6,608 nucleotides of DNA from Candidatus Thiodictyon intracellulare (GCA_016292295.1 JADNEJ010000505.1:1-6608); one strand, 5' to 3'; counted from the stretch's first letter, positions 1 to 6,443 are shown. A program made the numbers and translations. The notes: generated from the sequence alone by a model not told the origin.

Positions 1-1
1 C

Positions 2-55
2 AAGGGAGCGGCGACGCCGGGACTGAACAAGGTGGGCGGCATTATGATCAAGGCC
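2..55 (-). repeat. Inverted copy A of a dispersed 54-bp repeat (partial element)
   Basis: Read on the minus strand, this stretch matches plus-strand 5509-5562 at 52 of 54 positions; the mismatches are at 40 and 49 (opposite 5524 and 5515). It includes the small palindrome cggcg-a-cgccg at 9-19. The match stops at position 1, so the element very probably continues to the left of the window and only its first arm is visible here. It begins about 22 bases past the stop codon of the DUF4340 gene. The match is seen directly; calling it a copy of a mobile or dispersed element is inference. Confidence 0.85.
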
Positions 56-56
56 T

Positions 57-71
57 CCGCAGGGTTTGCGG
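57..71 (-). other. Small stem-loop just after the operon's last stop codon
   Basis: A perfect 5-bp stem (ccgca at 57-61 pairing with tgcgg at 67-71) closes a 5-base loop. It starts 6 bases beyond the DUF4340 stop codon in the direction of transcription. The 8-base self-complementary gggcgccc at 70-77 touches it. No T-tract follows on the minus strand, so it does not qualify as an ordinary intrinsic terminator. It could protect the mRNA 3' end or simply be part of the adjoining repeat. Confidence 0.3.
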
Positions 72-76
72 GCGCC

Positions 77-1282
77 CTATTGGCCACCGGGTTCGGGTGG
101 TGCCGTTGTCTGATCCGGCTCGACGTCCTGCGGGGCCGCGGAATCATCGGTCTCCTGCGAGGAGGACGCGTCATCCAGGTCCACGGCGGCGGCCTCTTCG
201 GCTGCTCGCTGGGCCTCGGGGTCCTGTTGGGTCTGCTCATGAGTCGCGGCGGTGTCCTCCTCGGCTGCCGCGTCGCCCGTCTCCGGGCCTTGGTCGCCCG
301 CGGCAGGTGGGGCGGCCGGCGGGGTCAGTCCCAGGAGCCGGTCGCGGTTCAGACCCGAGATCCCCTCCAGGTCAAACTCGGAGAGCTTGAAATACCAGGG
401 TCGGTCCGCGGCCTTGAGGATAAAGTCCTTGCTGTCCTTGGGCTGGGAGATGCGGTAGACACGGCTGCTGCCGCCGGTCAGTTGCACTGTCAGTTCCAGG
501 GTAGGGGCGGCCTGGTTGTACTCCGGCTTGTCTTCGGTGCCGAGTACGCCGCGGTATCCCAGGGCGCCGATCCGGCCCAAGAGGTTGATGACGGTCGCGG
601 GGTCCGGTTTGTCCGTGGTGCCGGCTAGGCCCCAGGCATCCTTCTCCTTGGTCAGCTTCCAATCGGCGGTAGAGACGGCGGTGATCTTGTCCTGATCGAC
701 CTGAAGCAGGTCGCGCCGCAGCCAGTCGTCCCGGCGGTTGCCGACCTCGAACAGCGGCAGGTCCAGGTCATAGACCGCCTGGTCCCCGGCCGGGCGGGCG
801 AACTGGCGCTTGAACCCCGGTGAGTCTCCCAGCAGCAGGGTGACGAGGGTCTTGTCACCGGCCTTCAGAGTGACCTTGCGCTCAAAGCTGTCGTCGGCCA
901 CCTTGTGGCGCTGCTGGGCCGCCGGGCTGTTGGCCACCGGGCTCACTCGCTTGAGTCCGGCGAGCCGGTCGATGAGTGCAGTGACCTTGGCCCCTTCGAC
1001 GGGGAAGTCGGCGAGATCGGGGATCAGCCAGCCCTGATCCTTACGGGTCAGAGTAATGGTCTCGCCGGCGCCTTCGATGCGCAGGCTGGTGACGGCCTTG
1101 GGGTCGAAGGCGAGCAGGGAGCTCTGAGCGGCGCTCGGGTCCAAGGTCCCACGGGTGGCCCAAGTGAGCGCGACGGCCAGGACGATCTGGATGCCGAGCA
1201 GGATGGCCGGGTAGAAGGCGGCCGGGGTGGTGCGCAGGGCAAGGAGCCAGTCATGCGCGGTGGTGCGGGTGTGGTGGTCCAT
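77..1282 (-). CDS. DUF4340 domain-containing membrane-anchored protein
   Basis: This is a 401-residue protein, third gene of the operon. Residues 1-22 are a short polar, mildly basic leader. Residues 24-42 form one hydrophobic membrane segment, so the rest should sit in the periplasm as an anchored domain. Residues about 55-315 look like DUF4340: repeated beta-rich modules with the LxxFDPxAVTSLRIEG start, a GW-LIPDLADFPVEG stretch and a second similar unit near 195-300 (ITAVSTADWKLTKEKD). Residues 319-401 are a low-complexity acidic tail with 21 Asp/Glu and only one Arg, probably disordered. The ATG is preceded by GGGAGGG (1291-1297) with an 8-base spacer, inside the end of the upstream gene, and the intergenic gap is 3 bases, so translation is probably coupled. 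DUF4340 proteins commonly lie beside GldG-type ABC genes; the molecular role is unknown. The family call rests on recalled resemblance, without a profile search. Confidence 0.85.
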   Translation of the reverse strand: MDHHTRTTAHDWLLALRTTPAAFYPAILLGIQIVLAVALTWATRGTLDPSAAQSSLLAFDPKAVTSLRIEGAGETITLTRKDQGWLIPDLADFPVEGAKVTALIDRLAGLKRVSPVANSPAAQQRHKVADDSFERKVTLKAGDKTLVTLLLGDSPGFKRQFARPAGDQAVYDLDLPLFEVGNRRDDWLRRDLLQVDQDKITAVSTADWKLTKEKDAWGLAGTTDKPDPATVINLLGRIGALGYRGVLGTEDKPEYNQAAPTLELTVQLTGGSSRVYRISQPKDSKDFILKAADRPWYFKLSEFDLEGISGLNRDRLLGLTPPAAPPAAGDQGPETGDAAAEEDTAATHEQTQQDPEAQRAAEEAAAVDLDDASSSQETDDSAAPQDVEPDQTTAPPEPGGQ

Positions 1283-1285
1283 GGA

Positions 1286-4195
1286 TCAGGCCCTCCCTTC
1301 GAGATTGGTGAGATAGCGCGCCTGGGCCTGGTCGCGGCGGGTGCGCGCCCGGCGGGCGAGCCAGTACAGGAGCCCCACGCCACCCAGGGCCAGAGCGTAG
1401 TTCAGATACTCGTAAAAGATACGCCCCTGGCGGCTCAGCGGGACCAGGAGTCGGCTGAACTGGCCGTGCCCGCGCAGGCCCAGAAGGCCCCGGTCCTCCA
1501 GCGACCACTCGACCGCGTTCTGGATCAGATCGATGGGTTTGTCATAGCTGGTCTGGGTGGCTTCGCTGGCGAGCCCAATGGCGGTGTCCGTGAGGAAGCT
1601 CGCCGAGCCGAGCAGGATCAGCCGCGCCGAGGTCGGCGACGATTCAATGACCCCGGAGACCACTGCCGGCTTGACATCGGGCTTGGAATCCGGTTTGGCG
1701 GCCGCATCTGGCTGATCCGCTTCCGGCTTCTTGTCGCCTGCGGCGGCCAGCAGGGGCGAGGGCTTACCGGTAAAGGCCGAGTTGAAACGCCCCTCCATCA
1801 CCAGACCAAGGACCTTGGTGCCGCGGTCCTTGCCGCGCGCGAAGCCTAGGTCCCCATGGGCCTTGAAGTCCGGCTGTATGTTGGCGGAGTCGCTGGTCCA
1901 GGCCGCGCGGGAGCTGTGGATCAGGGTCGTTACGGTGCGCCCCTTGGCCCGTTCCTGGTCGACCTGGAGCGGGGAGGACCAGTTCATGGTGATTTGGCCC
2001 AAGTTGCTGGTGATGCCTGAGTCGTTGGCGAGGCCGCTCTCGCGTACGTCCGGGAAGTAGGGGTAGTCCAGCGTCTGGACCTCCTCCACCAGATAGCCGC
2101 TCAGGTTGCGCTGGACCGGTATCGGGAAGGGGGTGTTCTGGGGGTCGAGCACCAGGGACTTGCCCAGGGTCAGCCCATGGGTCGCGAGCCAGTCCTCTAG
2201 GCCGGTCGCCTGGGGCCGGGCGTTGATGGCCCCGCGGCCCAGATCGACCTTGAAGGTCGCCGCGGCGACCAGCGCTGTGCCCCCCTGCATCAGGAACTGG
2301 TCGATGGCGAACTGCTGCTTCTGGTCCAGGTTCTCGGGCCCCAGGACCAAGAGCAGGTCCGCGTCCCCCGGCACCTGGCCGGACTTCAGATCGGTCTCCT
2401 GCAGGGTGAAGCCGTCACGCAGGCGCTGCTCCAGTTGGCCATAGGCTGGCCGGGCCGACGGTAGCCCGAACTCACCCGGGGCCTGGGGCGGAGTGTAGAC
2501 CGCGAGCGTGCGTAGGACGCCGGGGGCGAAGCGCTTGATCCCAGCCTCGATGGCGCGCGCCAGGCCTGCCTTGTCCAGTGACTCGGGCAGTGGCACGGAC
2601 TCGGTCCGCTCATTGGACTCCAGGGCCAGGTAGAAATAAAAGGATGTGGGTTTGAGCAGGTCGACCACCAGCGGCTTGAACCCGTAGCGCTCCTCGACCT
2701 GGCGCGCCAGGGCCTTGTCGGCCCCCGGGTCCTGGATCTCAAAACTGAAGCGGCCGTTGGACTTGGCCTGCAGCTCACCGAGCAATGCTTCCAGATCGGT
2801 GCGCAGCGTCGGCAGCGGGGCGGGCAACTGGGCGGAGACGAAGGCGTGCAGTTTAACAGGCGCCTTGAGCCCGGCGAACAGGTCGCCGCCGCCCTGATAG
2901 CTGTAGAGGACTTTCTTGATGGCGCAGGTCAAGTCATACTCCGGGTTGCGCAGGCGCACGTCCAGATCGGTCTCCCCGCGCACCTTGACCTCGATTAAGT
3001 CCTGGAAGCCCAGGTGCTCGAACTGGTCGCCGTATTTCACCACTAGGTCGAAGTAGGAGTTGACCACCCCCGTCTGGTACTTGCTCGCGGTCTGGAAGGC
3101 GACCGGGTGGATGCCGTACTGCTCACCGGCCTCGCGCTCCAGGTCCGGGTGGTCCGCCGGGTCGACGAATTCAACCCGCACTCGGCCGCCGCCGGCGATC
3201 TGGTATTCCTTCAACAGGTCGCGCATCTGCGGCACCAGGGGGGCCAGCAGGGGATGAGTCTGGGCGCTGAAATAGCCGCGGATCAGGAGCGGTTCCTGGA
3301 GCTGGCCGATATAGGTCCGGGTGGTGTCGGAGATGCTGTAGACCCGGCCCTGGGTCAGGTCGGTGCGCGCCCCGTCCACGCTATTGAGCCACAGGTTGGC
3401 GGCCAGCAGGTTGGCGACGGCCAGCCCCGTGATCAGGGTCAGTCGACGGTGACCCTCGGGGCGGTCCGTGTCCGGTGCCCAGCGCAGCCGCTCCAGGCTG
3501 TAGACGGTGAGCGCCAGGAAGGTGCCGACGATGCTCAGATAGTAATAGAGGTCACGCAGGTCGATGACCCCGCGGGTGATGGAGTCGAAGCGTGACCCGC
3601 TGCCCAAGAGGCGCAGGACCTCGCCGCCTCGGTTGCCGAAGAGGTTGGTCAGCGCCTCTGAGCCTAGCAGATAGAATACGGCGCACACTAGCACGCTGCC
3701 GATTAGGGCCACGATGGGATTGTCGGTCCGCGACGAGACGAAGAGCCCGATAGCCAGATAGGCCGCCGCCAGCATCAGGGTCGCCACATAGGCGCCGATC
3801 ACCGGACCCCAGTCGAGCGGTCCGAGCGCCGCTACCGTCAGCGGCAGTGGCAGGGTGAGGGCCAGCGCGATCGCGACCAGCGTCAAGCCCGCCAGGAACT
3901 TGGCGGCGACCAGGCGCCAGGTGGACACCGGCAGGGTCAGCAGGGTCTCAAGCGTCCCGGCGCGCTGCTCCTCGCTCCACAGGCGCATGGTAAGTGCGCT
4001 GCACAGGAAGATCAGCAGCACCGGCATCCACTCGAAGAGCGGGCGGGTGTCGGCGATGTTGCGGGCGAAAAAAGCCGAGACCCAGAAGAAGACGAACAGG
4101 CACACGGCCAGAAAGCTGCCGATGAAGATGTAGGCGACCGGGGAGCCGAAGAAAGCGGCAAGCTCCTTGCGGGCGATACGCAGGATGTCAGACAT
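1286..4195 (-). CDS. Fused ABC-2 permease (GldF-like) and GldG-like auxiliary protein
   Basis: A 969-residue fusion and the membrane core of the transporter. Residues 1-240 are an ABC-2 permease of GldF type with six hydrophobic segments near 20-40, 55-73, 98-122, 133-154, 160-178 and 216-234, and the typical MRLWSEEQRAGTLETLLTLPV motif begins at residue 70. An Arg-rich linker (236-251) leads to a seventh segment (252-271), then a large GldG/ABC_transp_aux-like domain (about 275-925) that should be periplasmic, an eighth segment (929-947) and an Arg-rich cytoplasmic tail. The positive charges fit this topology. A Lys/Pro/Asp/Ala-rich linker interrupts the domain near 819-845. An open frame continues upstream to 4354, but the start at 4195 is preferred: it gives the canonical MSDILRIARKELAAFF start, has a strong SD, and the 53 extra residues are Pro/Arg-rich shadow of the ATPase gene. 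It overlaps the ATPase gene by 8 bases. In gliding Bacteroidetes GldF and GldG are separate proteins; the substrate here is unknown. Confidence 0.92.
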   Translation of the reverse strand: MSDILRIARKELAAFFGSPVAYIFIGSFLAVCLFVFFWVSAFFARNIADTRPLFEWMPVLLIFLCSALTMRLWSEEQRAGTLETLLTLPVSTWRLVAAKFLAGLTLVAIALALTLPLPLTVAALGPLDWGPVIGAYVATLMLAAAYLAIGLFVSSRTDNPIVALIGSVLVCAVFYLLGSEALTNLFGNRGGEVLRLLGSGSRFDSITRGVIDLRDLYYYLSIVGTFLALTVYSLERLRWAPDTDRPEGHRRLTLITGLAVANLLAANLWLNSVDGARTDLTQGRVYSISDTTRTYIGQLQEPLLIRGYFSAQTHPLLAPLVPQMRDLLKEYQIAGGGRVRVEFVDPADHPDLEREAGEQYGIHPVAFQTASKYQTGVVNSYFDLVVKYGDQFEHLGFQDLIEVKVRGETDLDVRLRNPEYDLTCAIKKVLYSYQGGGDLFAGLKAPVKLHAFVSAQLPAPLPTLRTDLEALLGELQAKSNGRFSFEIQDPGADKALARQVEERYGFKPLVVDLLKPTSFYFYLALESNERTESVPLPESLDKAGLARAIEAGIKRFAPGVLRTLAVYTPPQAPGEFGLPSARPAYGQLEQRLRDGFTLQETDLKSGQVPGDADLLLVLGPENLDQKQQFAIDQFLMQGGTALVAAATFKVDLGRGAINARPQATGLEDWLATHGLTLGKSLVLDPQNTPFPIPVQRNLSGYLVEEVQTLDYPYFPDVRESGLANDSGITSNLGQITMNWSSPLQVDQERAKGRTVTTLIHSSRAAWTSDSANIQPDFKAHGDLGFARGKDRGTKVLGLVMEGRFNSAFTGKPSPLLAAAGDKKPEADQPDAAAKPDSKPDVKPAVVSGVIESSPTSARLILLGSASFLTDTAIGLASEATQTSYDKPIDLIQNAVEWSLEDRGLLGLRGHGQFSRLLVPLSRQGRIFYEYLNYALALGGVGLLYWLARRARTRRDQAQARYLTNLEGRA
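4188..4195 (-). other. 8-base start/stop overlap coupling ATPase and permease genes
   Basis: On the minus strand the octamer ATGTCTGA contains the ATG of the permease fusion and the TGA of the ATPase in different frames. Such overlaps usually mean coupled translation, which would keep the two subunits of one complex in proportion. The overlap is seen directly; the coupling is inferred. Confidence 0.85.
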
Positions 4196-5150
4196 GGGCG
4201 GCCTCCTTGGGTGCGGCGGTGCCCGAGATGGCGGCGGAATCGGAGACGGCCCGGAACAGGGCCTCCAGGTCGCGGCGCTCCGGCTCCAGGGCGAACAGGT
4301 CCCAGCCATGCGCCCCCACGGCGCGGGCGACCGCCGGGGCCGCGGCCCCGGCATCGGCCACCGTCAGTGCAAAGCGGTGTTGCTCTGCGTCCGAGTCCAG
4401 CAGGGTCACGGCGTTCACGCCGGGCAGCGCGCCCAGCATCGGCCGCGCCTCACCCGCGGTGCGGTCCAGGGTCACCAGGAGCCGTGGGCTGCGCCCGACG
4501 GCCGCGAGTTGACTGTCGAGCGCCAGGCGCCCGCCGCTCATGATCAGCACCCGGGTGCAGACCGCCTCGACCTCCTGGAGGATATGGGTGGAGACAATGA
4601 CGATGGCGTCTCTGGCCAGTTCCTGGATCAGCTCACGCATGTGCTGGATCTGGGCCGGATCCAGGCCGTTGGTGGGCTCGTCCAGGATCAGAATCTTCGG
4701 TGAGTGCAGGATCGCCAGTGCCACCCCCAGGCGCTGGCGGTAGCCCCGCGACAGGGTCGCGACCTGGGCACTGGCCTTGGCCTGAAGGGCCGTGCGCTCC
4801 ACCGCTCGGCGGATGGCGGCGGGCCGTGCGCCGCTTGGAAGAGCGTGCAGGACCGCCTGGTACTCGAGCGCGTCCAGCACCGTTTGCTCCGGGTACAGGG
4901 GGCAGTTCTCCGGCAAGTAGCCGACCCGGCGCTGGACCTCGCGGCGGTGCCCGGCGATGTCCAGCCCGTCGATGCGGATGGTACCGCCGCTCGGCTCCAG
5001 GTAGCCGGTCAGCATCTTCATGATGGTCGTCTTACCGGCCCCGTTGTGGCCGAGCAGCCCGACGATCTCACCGTGGTCGATGTCGAAGGAGACCCCCGAT
5101 ACCGCCTTGAGGTCGACATAACTGCGGCTTAAATTCCGAACCTCGATCAT
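4188..5150 (-). CDS. ABC transporter ATP-binding protein, GldA-like
   Basis: A 320-residue cytoplasmic ATPase that should drive the permease fusion encoded next. All key motifs are intact: Walker A GHNGAGKT at 34-41, a GYLPE segment at 77-81 where the Q-loop falls (Glu81 in place of Gln, usual in this subfamily), signature LSRGYRQR at 133-140, Walker B ILILDEPT at 153-160 with catalytic Glu158, D-loop GLD at 162-164, and switch His189 in STHI. Residues about 220-300 form the C-terminal accessory domain typical of ABC-2 exporter ATPases, followed by an Ala-rich end. The LSxGYRQR signature and YLPENxPLY stretch fit the GldA/CcmA-like group that pairs with ABC-2 permeases. The ATG at 5150 has GGGAG (5156-5160) 5 bases upstream, and the protein starts directly with the usual MIEVRNLSRSY, so the start is secure. 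It is the first gene of the operon; no promoter is convincing. The transported substrate cannot be read from the ATPase. Confidence 0.95.
   Translation of the reverse strand: MIEVRNLSRSYVDLKAVSGVSFDIDHGEIVGLLGHNGAGKTTIMKMLTGYLEPSGGTIRIDGLDIAGHRREVQRRVGYLPENCPLYPEQTVLDALEYQAVLHALPSGARPAAIRRAVERTALQAKASAQVATLSRGYRQRLGVALAILHSPKILILDEPTNGLDPAQIQHMRELIQELARDAIVIVSTHILQEVEAVCTRVLIMSGGRLALDSQLAAVGRSPRLLVTLDRTAGEARPMLGALPGVNAVTLLDSDAEQHRFALTVADAGAAAPAVARAVGAHGWDLFALEPERRDLEALFRAVSDSAAISGTAAPKEAAHV
4202..4208 (-). promoter_or_regulatory. Strong Shine-Dalgarno site that fixes the permease start
   Basis: AAGGAGG on the minus strand, 6 bases before the ATG at 4195 and inside the end of the ATPase gene. 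It is the reason for choosing 4195 over the far upstream ATG at 4354. Confidence 0.85.
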
Positions 5151-5495
5151 GTTGACTCCCGTGTCTAGTTCTTTTGGTGGGTGGCCGAGTGGACCGAGTC
5201 CGCAAAGGGCAGGCCGGCCGCAACTGAAGGAGGCATAGAGTCAACAGCGGAGCGGGCAGGGTCAAGTGACCAAATGTTCAGGTTCCCCACCCTGGCGGCG
5301 CCTGTGGCGGCGAAAGGATGGCGGACCCGCAACCGCCCATCCAGGACCTGACCGTTCGGGATAGGATGACATTGGTGTTGGTGTCGAAAAAATCCGTCCC
5401 GGCACTCACCCGCGGCCCTCGTGGGCGTCCAGCCGGTCAAACCGGAAGTTCGCCGGCAGTAGTGATGGTGACGTGCGGCGGCGGTGAGCCCGTAG
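5151..5495. other. Intergenic region upstream of the operon, no gene seen
   Basis: Frames crossing this stretch give Pro/Arg/Gly-rich products with no family resemblance and no ribosome binding site, so I call no gene. It should hold the operon promoter, read on the minus strand. TTGACC (complement of 5260-5265) could be a -35 box, but the best -10 candidate (TCTATG) is 20 bases away and weak, so no promoter is assigned. The octamer gttgactc (5151-5158) recurs inverted as gagtcaac (5238-5245); one arm abuts the ATPase start codon. A bulged hairpin (ggatgg-cgg with ccgcccatcc) spans roughly 5316-5342. Confidence 0.5.
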
Positions 5496-5644
5496 GGTGC
5501 GCTGCGCGGGCCTTAATCATAATTCCGCCCACCTTGTTCAGTCCCGGCGTCGCCGCTCCCTTTCAGAACATGGTCTTGCGCGCGCAAACCCACATGGGCC
5601 GGCCTGCCTTGGGCGGATTTGTGATCAAGGCCCGGCGCGCGCAC
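5496..5644. repeat. Palindromic MITE-like element 1 (contains repeat copy B)
   Basis: The ends form imperfect terminal inverted repeats of about 36 bases: 5496-5531 against 5609-5644, 29 of 36 positions matching without gaps. The best-conserved parts are the outer ggtgcgc, the inner gggcctt and ccgccca. Inside lie cggcg-t-cgccg (5545-5555), the perfect 12-base palindrome ttgcgcgcgcaa (5576-5587) and ggccggcc (5597-5604). Positions 5509-5562 are the copy that recurs inverted at 2-55. No reading frame inside is credible, so if it moves or spreads it depends on enzymes made elsewhere. Repeat structure is seen directly; MITE status is inferred. Confidence 0.7.
5509..5562 (+). repeat. Copy B of the 54-bp repeat found inverted at the left edge
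   Basis: Matches the reverse complement of 2-55 with two mismatches (5515 and 5524). It covers part of the left arm and the first part of the interior of palindromic element 1. Its position upstream of the operon and copy A's position downstream put the three genes between inverted copies. Confidence 0.85.
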
Positions 5645-5695
5645 CACGACGCCCACAAAGACGCAGGTCCCGGCGTCCAACCCAGAAAGAGCAGT

Positions 5696-5831
5696 TGCTC
5701 ACGCCAAGGCGCTAAGCTCGCCAAGATTTTTCAGTGCATTATCTGCCTCGCGCAATTCACTTGGTGGGTGATCTGGATGCTGTAGCTACCCGATTGTATT
5801 GCTTGGCGAGTTTGGCGCCTTGGCGTGAGCA
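5696..5831. repeat. Palindromic MITE-like element 2
   Basis: Terminal inverted repeats of 30 bases, 5696-5725 against 5802-5831, match at 28 of 30 positions. The core reads gctcacgccaaggcgc on the left and gcgccttggcgtgagc on the right. The interior of about 76 bases shows no coding potential. Repeats of the 'cgccaaggcgc ... cttggcgtgagc' type are, from general recollection, scattered through intergenic regions of many bacteria. The right end runs into a tandem octamer gtgagcac (5825-5832 and 5833-5840). The element could be a mobile miniature repeat or a folded RNA/DNA hairpin; the sequence alone does not decide. Confidence 0.75.
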
Positions 5832-5840
5832 CGTGAGCAC
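5825..5840 (+). repeat. Tandem octamer gtgagcac x2
   Basis: Two perfect adjacent copies of gtgagcac at the right end of palindromic element 2; the first is shared with the inverted-repeat arm. It may be slippage or a junction scar. No equivalent tandem is present at the left end. Confidence 0.6.
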
Positions 5841-6166
5841 ATTAGGGCATCCGCTGGAGCGACTTACCGGGCAAATCCCCGCCAGCAGTCGGGTCCATCG
5901 GGCGGAAAAAGCGAGGGTCGAATCCTGAAAAGGAACGCCCAAGAATTTTCCGCATCAGTCTCTTGGCAGATGCCGGAGCTCTTCGCTTGATTAAAGTTAA
6001 GCCGTACCAACAGTTTTTCGGTCCCTGGATGAGTGTTCTTGACTGGTCCGTTGCAGGCCATACTCTCTTTACGCCAAGTGTAGTCGTTTAGCCCACCTGT
6101 TCTTAGCCCTCGTGGACGATCATAAGCCTACGCGACACAGCTCGACGGCCGTGCCAGAATATGCCA
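5841..6166. other. Intergenic stretch without recognisable content
   Basis: Composition changes here from GC-rich to visibly more A+T-rich. Frames through this part (for example one crossing 5864-6061 on the minus strand) give no family resemblance and have no credible start. A gggtcgaatcc-like string near 5914-5924 recalls a tRNA T-loop, but no acceptor, D or anticodon arms can be drawn around it. It may be decayed mobile DNA. Confidence 0.4.
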
Positions 6167-6364
6167 CATTATATAGCAACTGCACATAATTATCGAATCA
6201 ATTGGTTACGCAGCATCTGGCGGCAACTCAGTGCGATTCGAGCAGCGGGTGAGCACCGGGATCTCCCAGATTTCGGTGAGAAACCCGGCTGCTGGGGCTG
6301 ACTCAGAATCGGAAAGTCGTAGCTAAGTCACTGAATAAATATTATGTGCGTTTGCTACATAATG
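6167..6364. repeat. Palindromic MITE-like element 3 with a nested central hairpin
   Basis: Terminal inverted repeats of 24 bases, 6167-6190 (cattatatagcaa...) against 6341-6364 (...ttgctacataatg), match at 21 of 24 positions. The element is about 198 bp and has no credible reading frame. It is A+T-richer at the ends and GC-richer in the middle. Its centre (about 6265.5) coincides within two bases with the centre of the hairpin at 6242-6292, giving a nested palindrome. The pentamer atgcc occurs at 6161-6165 and 6362-6366, but the right copy overlaps the inverted repeat, so I do not claim a target duplication. It is most likely a non-autonomous insertion-sequence derivative. Confidence 0.65.
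6242..6292 (+). other. Central hairpin of palindromic element 3
   Basis: The outer arms gcagcgggt (6242-6250) and acccggctgc (6283-6292) pair with one bulged base. Inside, caccg can pair with cggtg, and an alternative small stem ggga/tccc is possible at the tip. The fold was read by eye, with no energy calculation. No T-tract follows on either strand, so it is not called a terminator. Confidence 0.5.
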
Positions 6365-6443
6365 CCGAGAATATCCTGAATCCGTAAACTAGTATTCCAC
6401 GATGGAAATCCTAATGCCATTTCTGGGAGTATACACGTCTCAT

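Noticed and set aside
32..1849. Long plus-strand open frames opposite the DUF4340 and GldG genes (32-628 and 905-1849)
   Set aside because: They are antisense to well-supported genes in GC-rich DNA, have no ribosome binding site and give Gly/Arg-rich products without family resemblance.
4196..4354. N-terminal extension of the permease fusion to the ATG at 4354
   Set aside because: The 53 extra residues are Pro/Arg-rich and overlap the ATPase coding region; the ATG at 4195 has AAGGAGG at 6 bases and a canonical permease N-terminus.
5165..5440. 91-residue minus-strand frame upstream of the ATPase
   Set aside because: No recognisable domain, no ribosome binding site and unusual composition; it probably covers the operon's promoter region.
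5541..5677. 11-base direct repeat gtcccggcgtc (5541-5551 and 5667-5677) as a target duplication or CRISPR-like unit
   Set aside because: Only two copies in this region, one inside element 1 and one outside it at unequal distances from the ends; no regular spacing or spacers, so it is not a CRISPR array and not a plausible duplication.
5174..5770. Ten-base direct repeat ttggtgggtg (5174-5183 and 5761-5770)
   Set aside because: Short, with dissimilar flanks and no relation to element boundaries; likely chance.
5318..5785. 155-residue plus-strand frame across the intergenic repeats
   Set aside because: It runs through two palindromic elements, has low-complexity Pro/Arg/Gly content and no ribosome binding site.
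5841..5940. Possible tRNA remnant suggested by gggtcgaatcc
   Set aside because: Only a T-loop-like string is present; no acceptor stem, D arm or anticodon arm can be formed around it.
6161..6366. Five-base atgcc as target-site duplication of element 3
   Set aside because: The right copy overlaps the end of the inverted repeat while the left copy lies outside it, so the geometry is inconsistent.
6395..6407. Small palindrome ttcca-cga-tggaa as an operator
   Set aside because: A 5-bp stem in A+T-richer DNA is expected by chance and no regulator or promoter is tied to it.
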